Source of the DNA: Sanguinoderma infundibulare
Lineage: Eukaryota; Basidiomycota; Agaricomycetes; Polyporales; Polyporaceae
Reading direction: 5' to 3'
Assembly (NCBI GenBank): GCA_032821775.1
Contig: JAVLRN010000017.1
Coordinates: 248,001 to 312,000 of the forward strand
Length of the DNA: 64,000 nucleotides
In this document: positions 23,964 to 34,882 of the stretch, one piece after another
Numbering within the stretch: the first letter of the stretch is position 1
Layout: each line of letters starts with the position of its first letter
Notes under the pieces: model-generated
Told to the model about the DNA's origin: nothing
Seen by the model: only the letters and a program-made list of their open reading frames with translations
Database searches by the model: none
Translations under genes and position numbers: made by a program

Positions 23964-25448
23964 AGATGCGGTGGGGGATTTCTTCCTGGAGTATGAATGT
24001 GATGTCATCATAGAAGATAGGGACAGAGTTAGACCAGCCCATAGAAAGCATTACTTGGTGGTGCACCCCGTAGGGGGTCTGGAATGTGGTCAAATCGTGC
24101 GAAGACTCTGCTATCTCTCATTCATCGTAACCAACGTAGAGATCAAGAAGTGCGAGGCACAGTCAACCAGTGAATTGTTCAGTGAGATGTTCAGAAAGAG
24201 GGGGAATGCTGAAGTGTTGTATGGTGACCACATTGAGCAGTTCAAGGCTATGCACAATGCAGAGACTCTTTCCATCCTTCTTGAGAACGCAGAACCAGTT
24301 TGAGCAGTAGGATGAGTTCGACGGTTCATAAACCTCACTGTCAATCTTCTTTCGAATGATTCCACAGACCTCCTTGTACAGACCAGGTGGTATCAGGAAG
24401 TTCTTGAAAACCCAAGGCTTGTGCAGCATGGTGGGGATCTCGATCAGTGGGAAGAAGTTGCATTGAAACTGACCCCGCTCGGAGTTGTCCCAAGCAATGC
24501 CCAGCTTTTGTTTCTTGATGAGATCATCAAGGACGTCAAGCTCCACATTGTTGAGAAGGTGGGCATAGGCTTTTTGCATCCCATTGCATTGTTCCATCAT
24601 GTAATGGATGCCAGGTGTAAATGGAGGGGGGTTTGGGTCAAGTTTGGGCATGTTAGCGAGCGGGTCACCTATGATGTATTGAATGATGCAGAAATGGTCG
24701 GGAAGCTCCATCTGAAGCAGGCGAACCTTTAATGTGGCAGGCTTGTACTTCTTCTTCAGGGAGAGGAAGATCTCAGCTGTGTCATTGGCCTTGGGGGAAT
24801 CGTGCTGTTGCAGCATGTCGTAACCTAGTTCATACAGATTAGCAGTGAGCGGAAATAAAACTTTGGAGTATATCAGAGACAGAAATAGAGAGCGCACATA
24901 AAGGGGAGCAATCGGGACTTCAATGAAGGAACCAGGCGGTGTTGTATCATTTTGTATAGTAGAGTAGATATTATAAGTAAAGGATTCGGCAGAACAATAC
25001 AGATCGTGTGATGTAGAAAAGGCACCACATGGTAAATTATTTTCTGTGTCCAGTAGGCATATATTGTAACAAAACTGAGTAGTGAAAATAGCAGTCTTAT
25101 TTGGAGGCAAAACCTTCTGATCACATGACAAAAGATAAGTGGAACAAATAGAGGAGCTGTCTAGACTTGGAATTGGGGTATATGAGGTGAAGGAAGTGGT
25201 ACCACAGTTTTGATCATATTCTATGATGAAAGCAGTCGCTCCCTCATCATCTGGTATTAACTCCTCTACCCTTGAAAACCCAGCACCTGAGCCGGCAATG
25301 GAGGGGGACATTCACCACGCAGGTAGGTGGATATAACCAGGACCGTGTCTGTCATCGGACAGGTCAGGGTGATAACATGGTTTTCACCCGGTAGGTTCTC
25401 AAACTTCACATTGAAGATCACATCTAAGGGGCAACTAAGGAGGATGTC
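23964..25448 (-). pseudogene. E1 pol, proximal part: reverse transcriptase
   Basis: A minus-strand frame from about ATG 25311 reads KKKYKPATLKVR, IIGDPLANMPKL, PPGLYKEVCGIIRKKI and WFCVLKKDGKSLCIVHSLE, then VPIFYDDITFILQEEIPHR at the Pack-1 junction. The same blocks occur in E2 pol. It contains stops and is cut by Pack-1. It is offset by -1 relative to the gag-protease frame, as in E2. Confidence 0.88.
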
Positions 25449-27674
25449 TTACAATGTGTTGTAAATGATGAAGATCTGGAAATATGCAGTCATGTCACAA
25501 CCAATGGTGATAGGGACATTCTGCATGACACCCAGGACCTGGTTGACTGAGCTGTTTGCTGCGACCACACAAAGGTTGATGTTCAGGTCATATGCGATGC
25601 CTGCCTTGAGACAGTGTTCCTCGCTCATGGAGATGAACTGACAGCCACAGTCGATGATGCATTCAGTTACCAACGAGACACTGACAATCACCCAGAGCGT
25701 GCACAAGTGGACGTGCAACATAGCAGACCAGGCAGAGTTAATGCCCTCCACCGAGTCTCCAGAAAGGCAAAGCACACCACCCGGTAGCTCATCATTTGCA
25801 GTCAAATTCACGAGTTCAAGAGGGCCGCCCTCAGAGGCGTCAGCTGCTGATAGATTGAGAACATGTACTTCCTTCATGTGATTTGGAGTGTCTTCATTGT
25901 CTACCTCCTTGATATATGCTTGCAAAGGATGACAGTCCTCTTGCACCTGCAACTGCACAGTAGGCATGCTACCCAAACTGGGCATTGATGTGACATTTGA
26001 AGGCTTGTCTTTCGGTGCGTTCGCAAGATGGCATGTGGCTGTGATGTCATGAACATGATGGCACACACCAGGTGCAATGCTGAGCAGTTCCTTTGATGAG
26101 ATCTCTAAACCTTCAGAGAGCAAATGCTGAGTAACATGCTCTTCTGCATCTGCGTCGAGCTCAGGGAACATCATCCTATAGGCAGGCTCATGTGGTTGCG
26201 CAGCGATGACCTTGAACATGGGTTCTGTCTTTGGGAGTGCATCGCCCATGCTGTTCGTGGGCTGAGGCTCCTTTGCTGGGAGGACCACATTGGTGGCATT
26301 GCATGTGTCCACAAAAGGGTAAATCGGACTGGCCCACTGATCACACACATCATCACCGTACATCGTGACATGCTTCCCCTTGTCAACTGGTGGCTGAACA
26401 GGGGCACTAGGTGATGTGAAGCTCTATGCATTCTGCAAGGCAGGAGGTGCACAGTCGGTTAGTTTGTCCATGGGCTTACAACCTAGTGGGACAAGCATGT
26501 AGTCCATGATCTGTCTGCCAGGCACGGCTTTATGTGTCGTAGTCTTGGTGGACAGCTTGAAGATTTTCATGTCAATCTGGCTCCCTTTGTCCAGTCCTTC
26601 CAACACCAGAGTCATCTGAGTGGTGTTCTGTGGCGCGTTCTGAGGAGCATTCTATGCTGCCTGCTGGTTAGCTCAGCATGCATCCAACACAATGTTGATG
26701 CACTCCTGGATTGTGAGACCACGTGGTGTTTCAGGAATGGGTGAGTAGTCAGCCAGCATGATGTGGCTGCTCATGTCACAATGAATCTTGCCAGCTGCCA
26801 TGTCTTCATGAATCACTTGACAGTTATGTGTGCTACAGTCTGGACCACCACAGTAGAAGCAACTATCATGACACACATTCTGGCCTTGACCCATGCCCAC
26901 ATCATTCCTTCACTCCGTGTTGTCCTGATGGCCTGCACCATCGTACTGACCAACTGGCGGAGTCGGAAGACAAGGAGGCCTACAGCTTGACGAGATGTTC
27001 TTGTTGAGCTGTGTGATACCATCTAGGATGGCCTGGAACATTTCAACAGATGGCTCCGCCTTGACTGCTGAAGCAGGACCCAGCAGCTGCATGTGCACAG
27101 TGTATTCAGACAGTGCGATCAGTGTGTAGTACTGAGTGGGTGGCTCAGCAAAGGAGACATGCTGTGTGAGGTCAGCTGCATACATGCGGAGCCATTGAAT
27201 GATGTGCTGAATCATGGTGTGGATCTCTATGAATGGCCACGGTGCATCGGCGGCATCGCTGATCACATTGGGGTTCATTGCATTGAGGCATGCTATAATG
27301 CATGCATGGATTGGTTGGGTGAGTGGCTTCATGTTTGAAGCAGTAGAATATGGGGTTTGTGTGATAGGGGCACATCTACGGGATGTACGTGGTTCAGAGA
27401 GGATGGATTTGAGGTTCAAGCTGTCAATGCCAAGACCCTTAAGGTTGCGGATGTTATGGATGGGTTTGGGAGCCGTTGTTGTGTCGAGCGAAGCAGCTCT
27501 TGCACAGGATGCATGATATGGTTTGGTGCAGTAGTTGGGACACAAGTGCATATGGAGCAGACGTGGATGGTATGGATCGAAGATGATGTAGGTCAGAGAT
27601 GGTAGGTTTGCTCTTGCTAGAGCATGAAGAACTGCAAGGTCGTGAAGGAACCCTGTGTCTTGAAAGAGTGTCAT
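25449..27674 (-). pseudogene. E1 gag and protease
   Basis: One minus-strand frame with several stops. It includes a gag region (from about 27674), a zinc knuckle of four cysteines CX2CX4CX4C (26820-26861, CFYCGGPDCSTHNC), and a retropepsin-like segment around 25660 in which the DSG catalytic triplet reads DCG. E2 has the same layout. No gag start can be assigned with certainty. Confidence 0.75.
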
Positions 27675-27709
27675 TGGGGACACTTTGGACCTACAGACAG
27701 CACCTGAAA

Positions 27710-27728
27710 CCCCTCACAGTAGGCTTCA
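27710..27728 (-). other. E1 primer-binding-like site
   Basis: TGAAGCCTACTGTGAGGGG on the minus strand, three bases after the 5' LTR. E2 has TGGAGCCCACTGCGAGGGG at the same place; the three differences are all transitions. Confidence 0.5.
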
Positions 27729-27731
27729 AAA

Positions 27732-28750
27732 TGTAATGTGCATGGAAAACCTACACATAGAACTGAAGGATCAACACAGGGAAAGGACAGGTCATGACAG
27801 ACAGGTGTGAGGTGGTACAGGTGTGTTGCAAGCCTAAAGGCCACTGATTGATAGGGAAAGGAGGAGACTCAACTACGGTGCAGTCATGTGGACCAACTAC
27901 CACGCAGTAGTGTACAGTGCAGATACAACCAGTGTGCATGGACACTGTGGAAGATGAACAATGTGAAGTACATGTGGTCACACAATGTACTGAATGAAGA
28001 GAGGCTCAAAGTCAATGCAGAGAGGCTATTCGGAGCCCAGAGGGAGTCGTATACATGCAGGCACAAAGAGAGAGAGATCTGAGGTCAGGGGTAACCTGGA
28101 GAATCCATACACCAAAACCAAGGCTAAGTACAGAGAGTACGCACTGCACATACTACATAATGGCACCAATACCACTACACTACCAAAGCCTCCAAAATGT
28201 AGCTACAAGGCCATGTGTGTCCAAACTATAACCTAAAGGAGCCTGAGAGACATCTGTGACAGAACTACCTAGTAATCACAAACTGAAACATGCACCATCA
28301 TGAAAGAGCCAAAGAAACCTGTACCTGTGGGGTACAACACATGACCATGATTGATGCATCATGACCATGTTGAAGATAGCTGCACATTGTACTAAACTGA
28401 TCAGAGGCTGAGCTGCAAGAAACTATGCCATGCCACTATATGTCCTGTGGCACATAATAAGACATGCATATGATTGGAGATGTACTGAACGATCCCCAAG
28501 TGCAAGGGCACCCATAAGCCATGTGCATAATCAGGGCTGTGAGTAAGGGGAGCCACACAGTCGAAGGGGGACATGCACAATGCATGGACACCACACAGTG
28601 ATATGCAAGAAAGTCAAAGGAAGCCTGCATGGTGTGAAAGGTTGAAGAACCTGAGCCACGAGTGGTGTGTGCAGTGGTGACCAATTGGTATGAGAGGGAA
28701 CCACATGGGATGTGAAGATTCTGGGCACAGGGCATATAGGGGACCCTACA
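27732..28750 (-). repeat. E1 5' LTR
   Basis: 1,019 bp, colinear with 11996-13013. It starts TGTAGGG (minus strand) at 28750 and ends at 27732 next to the primer-binding-like site. Confidence 0.9.
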
Positions 28751-28960
28751 CCGTCCACCTCTGTATGGCTTCAGCTTCCAATGCTGATGCTCAGCCCTGA
28801 ACAAACATCTATCACCACACATGGTGAGTCCTTCATAACCAGTTTTGTCACTAATTTTTGTCATGATCTAGTTGTCACATTGCTTGCCAGTTGTACTTGG
28901 AGGTTGATGAGTGTGATGGTTGGAACTCTGTTTCTGGTATGTGTTTGTTTTCTCTTATAT

Positions 28961-29428
28961 GTTACAACTGCATACATTTTATCTACTTTGTGCATGTCAT
29001 TCCTTTTCCTTCTCCACTCCGGGCCCAACCCTGTCATTCCCATAGCCTCTGAGGTCGCAACACCTTATAGCACCTATTGTCCCTATGCAGTACAATAGGG
29101 TTCCTGCACTCACATTTTCCCTTTGTTCTTTCTCCATACGAGTTTCCCTTTGTTTCCAATCTCGGACAATAGCCAGTCGAACAATAGCACCCTAGTCTCT
29201 TATTGTTCTCCCATACCTATATAAACCCTAGCACAAGCACCCCTGTACTCTAGTTTGACCTCTTGTATCTATCGAGGCTTTCTCCCCATCGAACCCAGAT
29301 CTCAAGTTGGACTTTCCAACAACCTCTGCGAGCCTAAGACACTTTGAACACTGCTCAACTCCCTCATCATCCTCTGCCTGCTTAGGCAGCATGCACTCCT
29401 CACCCAGACCTCTGACCTTGTCATAACA
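28961..29428 (+). repeat. Solo LTR, forward
   Basis: 468 bp, TGTTACAACT...TCATAACA, with a TATATAAA box at 29218-29225. Flanks are TTATA (28956-28960) and TTATG (29429-29433), a 5-bp duplication with one transition. The same LTR lies inverted at 47590-48058. No internal retroelement sequence is attached, so it is a recombination remnant. Confidence 0.82.
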
Positions 29429-29433
29429 TTATG

Positions 29434-30844
29434 CTTAGAGCTCACACTTTCTCTCTAGTCTTTATGCTTGCTGTATGGGTCTGCTCACCTGTTCTAGGTC
29501 TTTCTGGCATTGTGCTCTAAACGGCGAGTGTTTCGCAGCCTGCCTCATCACTGATAACCACACCTCCAGGGTCCAGACAAGATGTGTGTTCTAAATTGTG
29601 CTTCAGGCATGCAGTGACAGGTGCGGTGGTTGGGATCCTCTGCACATCCTCATTTGCTCTCATCCATGTGGCTCATCCTTTTCCTCTCTCTCATCATCCT
29701 ACACCTCATGTGCACTGATTCATAACAGATGCATTTTACTGCCAGATGTGCTTCAGCTTTGACCCTCTGGAATACATATCATTTTGGCAAGTACTCATTT
29801 GAAGCTCTGCATGGGGCTAACACTAGCCTCTGCCCTGTTTTTTGAGGTTCACTGTATACCTATCATCAAGCTGGTTCCTCAATGGTAAGTACCTGCCTTC
29901 CACTTCGTAATGCTCATGCCTTCTTCCTAGACCTTCTTTTGACATTATACCCTGGGTATCGGACAATGTAACATGGCATGTCCTCATTTCTTGTCATACA
30001 TGAAGCTGATCTTTTCTTCCTCCTGAATGCCTACAATGCAAGCATTCCCCTCTCCCCCCAATCAACTGTGGAACCCACTCTTCATGAGTGGGTGCTCCAG
30101 GCAAGATGGGCACATTACCAGTAGCTGTTGGAACACCATGGTTGTATTGCAGCATGCATAGGGTCTTCAGTGGGCAGCTCTAGTGGCAGGGGATCAGGGG
30201 GTGATTCGTAGGATTTTGGTTTCTGCTCAGATGCATCTGTATTGTTTAGATTCAATCACATCCCTTTATATTTGCCATTCTATCAGTTGTCAGCTGTCCA
30301 AAAATGGTAATGTGACCCAAAATACTGCCTACATATATGATATTGGCCCTTCACATACAACCACATTCAAGCAAGAGGATCCCGCAGGATCCTCGCAATT
30401 GATACCTTTTGATTTCTTTGATTCCCTTCACTTCCAGACATTCTGTGTGAACCCAATGTATACAATGGCTTCCAACCAGTGCAATTAATTACAGTCTACC
30501 AATTGATTGCGCTGCTCATGCCCTGGCCTGCCACAATGCAATCCAGCCAATTGCCCACATTCGAAGCATTCTCTCTATGTTGCTCAGCTTGCATCCCCTC
30601 GATTGTTCGAATTGTGACTGATTGTATCTGCATGTGCTTGCAACCCCTCAAATCAGTCCCAGCTGCAATCGATAACAACCACATTTAAGTTTGGCTGAAA
30701 TTGGCTTAAATGGCCTGCTTGCACATGCACACGAGCACACCCCTTCCAGCACAGGCATTCTGCACTTTTGCTGATGAGCCATGGACCCTTTGGCATATGC
30801 CGACCACTCACACGACCACATTTTTGACTTTGGCACTCAGTCGA
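29434..30844. other. Decayed upstream flank of gene A, no gene recognised
   Basis: No coding region identified. The right part (from about 30750) aligns weakly with the upstream flank of gene B (about 50130 onward), so it belongs to the same duplicated host segment. It is AT-rich and CpG-poor. Confidence 0.4.
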
Positions 30845-31115
30845 GATCTCTCCTCCAACCATCACAAGCAGTGGAGGAGTATGTCAAAGTACTGTAATAC
30901 ACCTTGCTGTTGATGCTGACAATTATTACCTCACAGGATGACCATGATCCTTCCAGTTGCCTGAATGCTCCTGAAGCTGCCACAATGTGTTCATTGTGGC
31001 CATTCTCTCCTTATGGTGATCTCATCTCACTGAGGCCTTCTACACTCCCATCTCCTCCATGTCCAGCAAGTCAAAACCAGAAACTACAATAGTCCTCTGC
31101 ATTCTACCGAGCCAC
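30845..31115 (+). pseudogene. Gene A, 5' piece (upstream of E2)
   Basis: Aligns with gene B 50205-50480. It shares GGCCATTCTCTC (30998-31009 / 50357-50368) and has matching intron-donor-like GTATGT and CACAG acceptor-like sequence before the start region. It ends exactly at the E2 LTR. Product family unknown; heavily mutated, mostly with CpG losses relative to gene B. Confidence 0.6.
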
Positions 31116-32049
31116 TGATACACTATCCCAGGGCCTGTGGACAGTCAGGACGACCGAGGGCTGAGGGAGGTGAGGTCGGAGTGACGTTGCCAGCATGGAG
31201 GGTGAGTATGGTCTCGGGTTTCCTTTGGGCGTGATCGTAACCAGTGCCAGGGAGAAGAGTGGAAGGTCAAACGAAGCTGGAGGATGAACGCTGCAATGGG
31301 GTCGCGCAACGAGTCACTGTCGCAAGGTCGTAGTCGGGGTCGCTGTCGCTGTTGCAAGTCGCAATCGCAGTCGCTAGCTACACCTGACAGAGGACGACGT
31401 CGAGTCACACTCACTCATTGGAGAAATGAGAGGTAAAAGGTGGGGGTCCAAGATTGTGTGCCCTAAGCAGCGGTCGACTGAGTTAAGTACATCCTGCCTG
31501 TAACTACACACGACAACTATAGCCTAGACTGCCTCGCGGCAATGAGCGCCCACAACAACCTGTGTCGGAAACCCATCGGAACATCAGCGACCACTGCATG
31601 GTCACAACTGGTCATGTGACTTGGGGTCAGCTCAGCTTGTCATCGCATGGTTGCGCGATGTTGTTAGTCATCGGCAGTCGCAGCCAAGAGTCGCAACTGG
31701 TACCTGTCACCGAGACCAACTAGTGAGAGATGATCTGCAGACAGTCACGCAATGCGACTGCAAAGATGCTGAATGACTTAACTTGTGGCCTGCCACTGTG
31801 CCACCACATGCGTGGCGCAGACAGTCGGGCCAGCTCGCTGTGGCTGCCAACTCGGACCGATTGGAGACGTCGCACCGGCGATGGGGATCAGGCCTTTGCC
31901 TCATGCCATAGGGTCGGCACGCCACACGACCCCCGATGCCATTGGTGACTCGGGAACCCCCGTGCCGTTGCATGGCGTGAAGTCACGGTCACTGTCCAGA
32001 AGGGGTAGTCACATCAACTTCCGTGGACAGAAGCATCGGGTGCGCATCA
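31116..32049 (-). repeat. E2 3' LTR
   Basis: Minus strand starts TGATGCGCACC after a polypurine tract and ends GTGTATCA. It differs from 41436-42380 by transitions and one 11-bp indel (about 42208). Confidence 0.92.
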
Positions 32050-32062
32050 CCTCCCCCTCACT
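32050..32062 (-). other. E2 polypurine tract
   Basis: AGTGAGGGGGAGG on the minus strand abuts the TG of the 3' LTR. Confidence 0.75.
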
Positions 32063-32310
32063 GTGATCTCGACCATCCTTGGTTGCCGAGTGAAACGTCT
32101 TGTGGCAGCGGTGCCATCACCGTGCAGTCTTCTCTTCTTGACAGTTCGATAGGCAGTGACCCATGTCAGACACCTTCTCGTGCTTCCTCTCGGATAAGGG
32201 GGTTCTTCGGCCTGTCACATGACAAAGGGTGGACTTAAACAGGTGACCCCGCGCTCCCAGCTCCTTAATGAGGACCCGGCATGAAAAGTCGCCCAAGTCA
32301 CCGTGCGCTG

Positions 32311-32318
32311 CATAAAAA
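32311..32318 (+). promoter_or_regulatory. TATA-like box of the E2 antisense gene
   Basis: CATAAAAA lies 82 bp upstream of the ATG at 32400, between the 3' LTR and the gene, so the antisense gene may have its own promoter. Confidence 0.45.
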
Positions 32319-32399
32319 CCCGGTTGCCGATGGGTCCACCATCACTCCTCCTTTCCTCGCCCTCGCCCGCTTCACCCACTTCTTTGCCCTCCTCGCACC

Positions 32400-34348
32400 A
32401 TGTCTGCCAATTCCGCTTCCAAGGGGAAGACCCGTGCGACCACCGACAACCTCCACCAGGCCGCCCTCGACAAGGCATGCAACGACATCAAGGCCATCCT
32501 CGCCGACCTCTTCAACAGCCCCAGCCAGTCGGAGGAGGTGCAACAAGACTGGCAGGAGATGATTGCCAACCTGATTGTAAGTTGCGCACTGCTGACTCGG
32601 GTCACCGCTGACTTCTTTTGTTCACAGGGGGCCTGGGCAGATGCCGGTGCTGCTGCCAAGGATGTGTGTCGGGTCGCCAACTGCGTTATCCTCGAGTACC
32701 CCGCATACTGGAGCACGGTGGCCACCATGTGGCCCGCGTGGGCCGGTCTGCACCTCCTTGGTGCTTACAACCGCTTGGCGCAGGCCCAGGCCGTGGAGGC
32801 CTCACGCGCCACCCGGGTTGCGCGACTCCTGGTCAAGTCACGTGCCAAGCCCACGCCCCCACCTGCCGCCATCGCACCTGCTCCTCCCATGCTGACTTCT
32901 GTGCCCGACGTCACTGCCACCATCACAGGCCTCGCCATCTCCCCGCCGCCTTCCACCGTCGGCCCCACAACATCGCGCCCAATGTCATGGAGCATCTCCG
33001 GCATGTCTGTCACCAGCACGGTCGCCACTGCCATGGCTGTCACCACCGTCATCGCTGTTGCCCCCACCGTGGTCGCTGCTCCCGCTGTTCAATCATCACC
33101 ACCACCTACGCCACCACCCGCTGCCCCTGGCCAGTGCAAGAAGCGTTGTCGGACCCCCTGCTCCTCGTTGGGGTCAGTGGAGGTCATTGGCGAGGGTGCC
33201 CGTGACAAGCCCACCCCTGCCAAGAAGATGCAACCGGCCGCTACTGTTCCTTCGCCGACGCGCCGCAAGCGGGGCCAGGCAAAGTCGGCGACCATCGCGC
33301 AACCCCCACCGGTGGCCATGGGGGACGAGGAGGGGGAGGAGGCTGAGGAGTTGGTGGACGAGCCCACCATTGACCTCAGTCTCTACTTGGTAAGTCGCAT
33401 TGCTCTTCCTGTCTCGCATCGCAACTAACCCTTTCGTGCAGTGCGACTACTGTGACAAGCTGCGTGAGACTGCTTGCGTCCTGCTGCCTGGTCGCACCAA
33501 GTGCATAAAGTGCACGGGGGCACGGAAGGGCTGCTTAGTTGGCTCTGAGCAATATGCGACCTGGTTTGACTGGCACAGCTTTGAGCGTGGTAAGTCACGC
33601 CTCCTCCTTCCCCTCATCGCTGTCACTGACCCTTTTTGTCGCAGGTGGGATCACGATCTGGCCTCCCCGCCACATCGTCGAGGACGGCCAAGCCCCATGC
33701 TGGAAGGTGAGTGAGTGGGGCTTAGTTGTGCAGGTGATGCCACCCCGCACCCGAGCTCGTCAGACGCATCGCGCGATGCCCCTGCCCACGGAGTCCCGCC
33801 CAACACGCGCTGTCCCTGGCCACGGCGGCCCGCGCAGTGTTGCGCCTCTGGTCGCTGGCCCCTCCTCTGCTCCCGACCCACTCGCCAACCTCACCTTCGC
33901 CCGCACCACCACCCTCTGGCTCCCATCGCCGGTCGGCGACTTCCACCACGCTCTTCATGCGGAAGGCCTCCCCACCATCACCATCGCCCTCAATACCCGC
34001 ATCACCGGTCAAGGGAATGCCACCACTGGCGATGGCGACGACAACCTTGACCTCCTCGACTTGTCGCCAGAGTGGCACGCCTACATCCGCGGTCTCCGCA
34101 CGACCTGCTCAGCCCTCGTCGCCCAGGTCGAGGTCCTCCTCGAGCTCATCAAGGACACTCAAGTGCACGAGTTTGTTGTGCTCGGTCAGGAGCCATCACC
34201 TTGGACCTCCGAGCCCACCGATGACAATGACACAGAGTACCAGGAGTCATTGGCCAACTCTGTCTCAGAGGATGCAGAGGGTGAGGATGACCGCAAGAAC
34301 AATGGCGAGGGGGGCCCCACGACTTTGCCCGCGGCTATGGAGGAGTAA
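32400..34348 (+). CDS. E2 antisense gene: Zn(II)2Cys6-like cluster protein, 596 aa
   Basis: Exons 32400-32576, 32628-33389, 33442-33589 and 33645-34348 give 1,791 bp without a stop before TAA. The three introns are 51, 52 and 55 bp, each GTAAGT...CAG. Residues 314-344 form a six-cysteine motif CX2CX7CX8CX2CX6C (33442-33534), opening exon 3; fungal Zn(II)2Cys6 DNA-binding clusters have this kind of spacing. Before it come an Ala/Pro/Thr/Val-rich region, a basic patch (KKRCR) and an acidic stretch (GDEEGEEAEE). After it come a conserved-looking WFDWHSFER and a Leu-rich helix (LVAQVEVLLELIKD). ATG context is CACCATGTC. The gene is convergent with E2 pol, 534 bp apart. Its intactness beside a ruined gag-pol is striking. 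Role unknown; nuclear regulator of the element or host is only a guess. Confidence 0.78.
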
Positions 34349-34882
34349 GTCGCATCTTGTCGCATCATGGTCATGACTTCTTGTAGTTTTCTTGTCATCT
34401 CATCCTGTTCTGGTCTTGTCTCGGATTGTAGTGTAGATAGTGTCACCTCGGGGCTTGTATGATTCCAGTCGCAGTCGCCGTCATGTCATCTTCTTGTCAC
34501 AGTCGCTGTCACGGTCTCTTTCTTGTTGCAGTCGCAGTCTTGGTCGCAGTTGCAGTGTCGCAGTGTCACAGTGTCACCTCGGTCGTAGTAGTCCTATATT
34601 ATACACCAGTCAATAATACTATCTGATCTCAGTTTGAACGCCTGTGTGTTCTAAAATAGGTTTCCCGAGGGAAAGGCTCAGCGTGAAGTCCTTCATCGCC
34701 AAAAACCCTCACCATCGCGACCAAGTCGTGATGGAAAGATCGGTTGCAAAGGTGCATCTGAGGTTGCAAAGAATATAAACGAGAGACTATGAAGTGGCAA
34801 TTGAGGGTATGCAAAAGATAGAAAGAGCGCAATATAGGAGATATGGAAGCAGATAACAGATGAAAACAGATACTCAGCTCGA
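34349..34882. repeat. Convergent 3' region with GTCGCAG/GTCACAG repeats
   Basis: Between the antisense gene and pol. About 34466-34595 is an irregular array of GTCGCAG, GTCACAG and GTCGCTG words; the same word family recurs in the E2 LTRs. No coding region. Confidence 0.6.

Noticed and set aside
23899..24303. Plus-strand ORF at the Pack-1 right edge
   Set aside because: It is the antisense shadow of the E1 reverse transcriptase.
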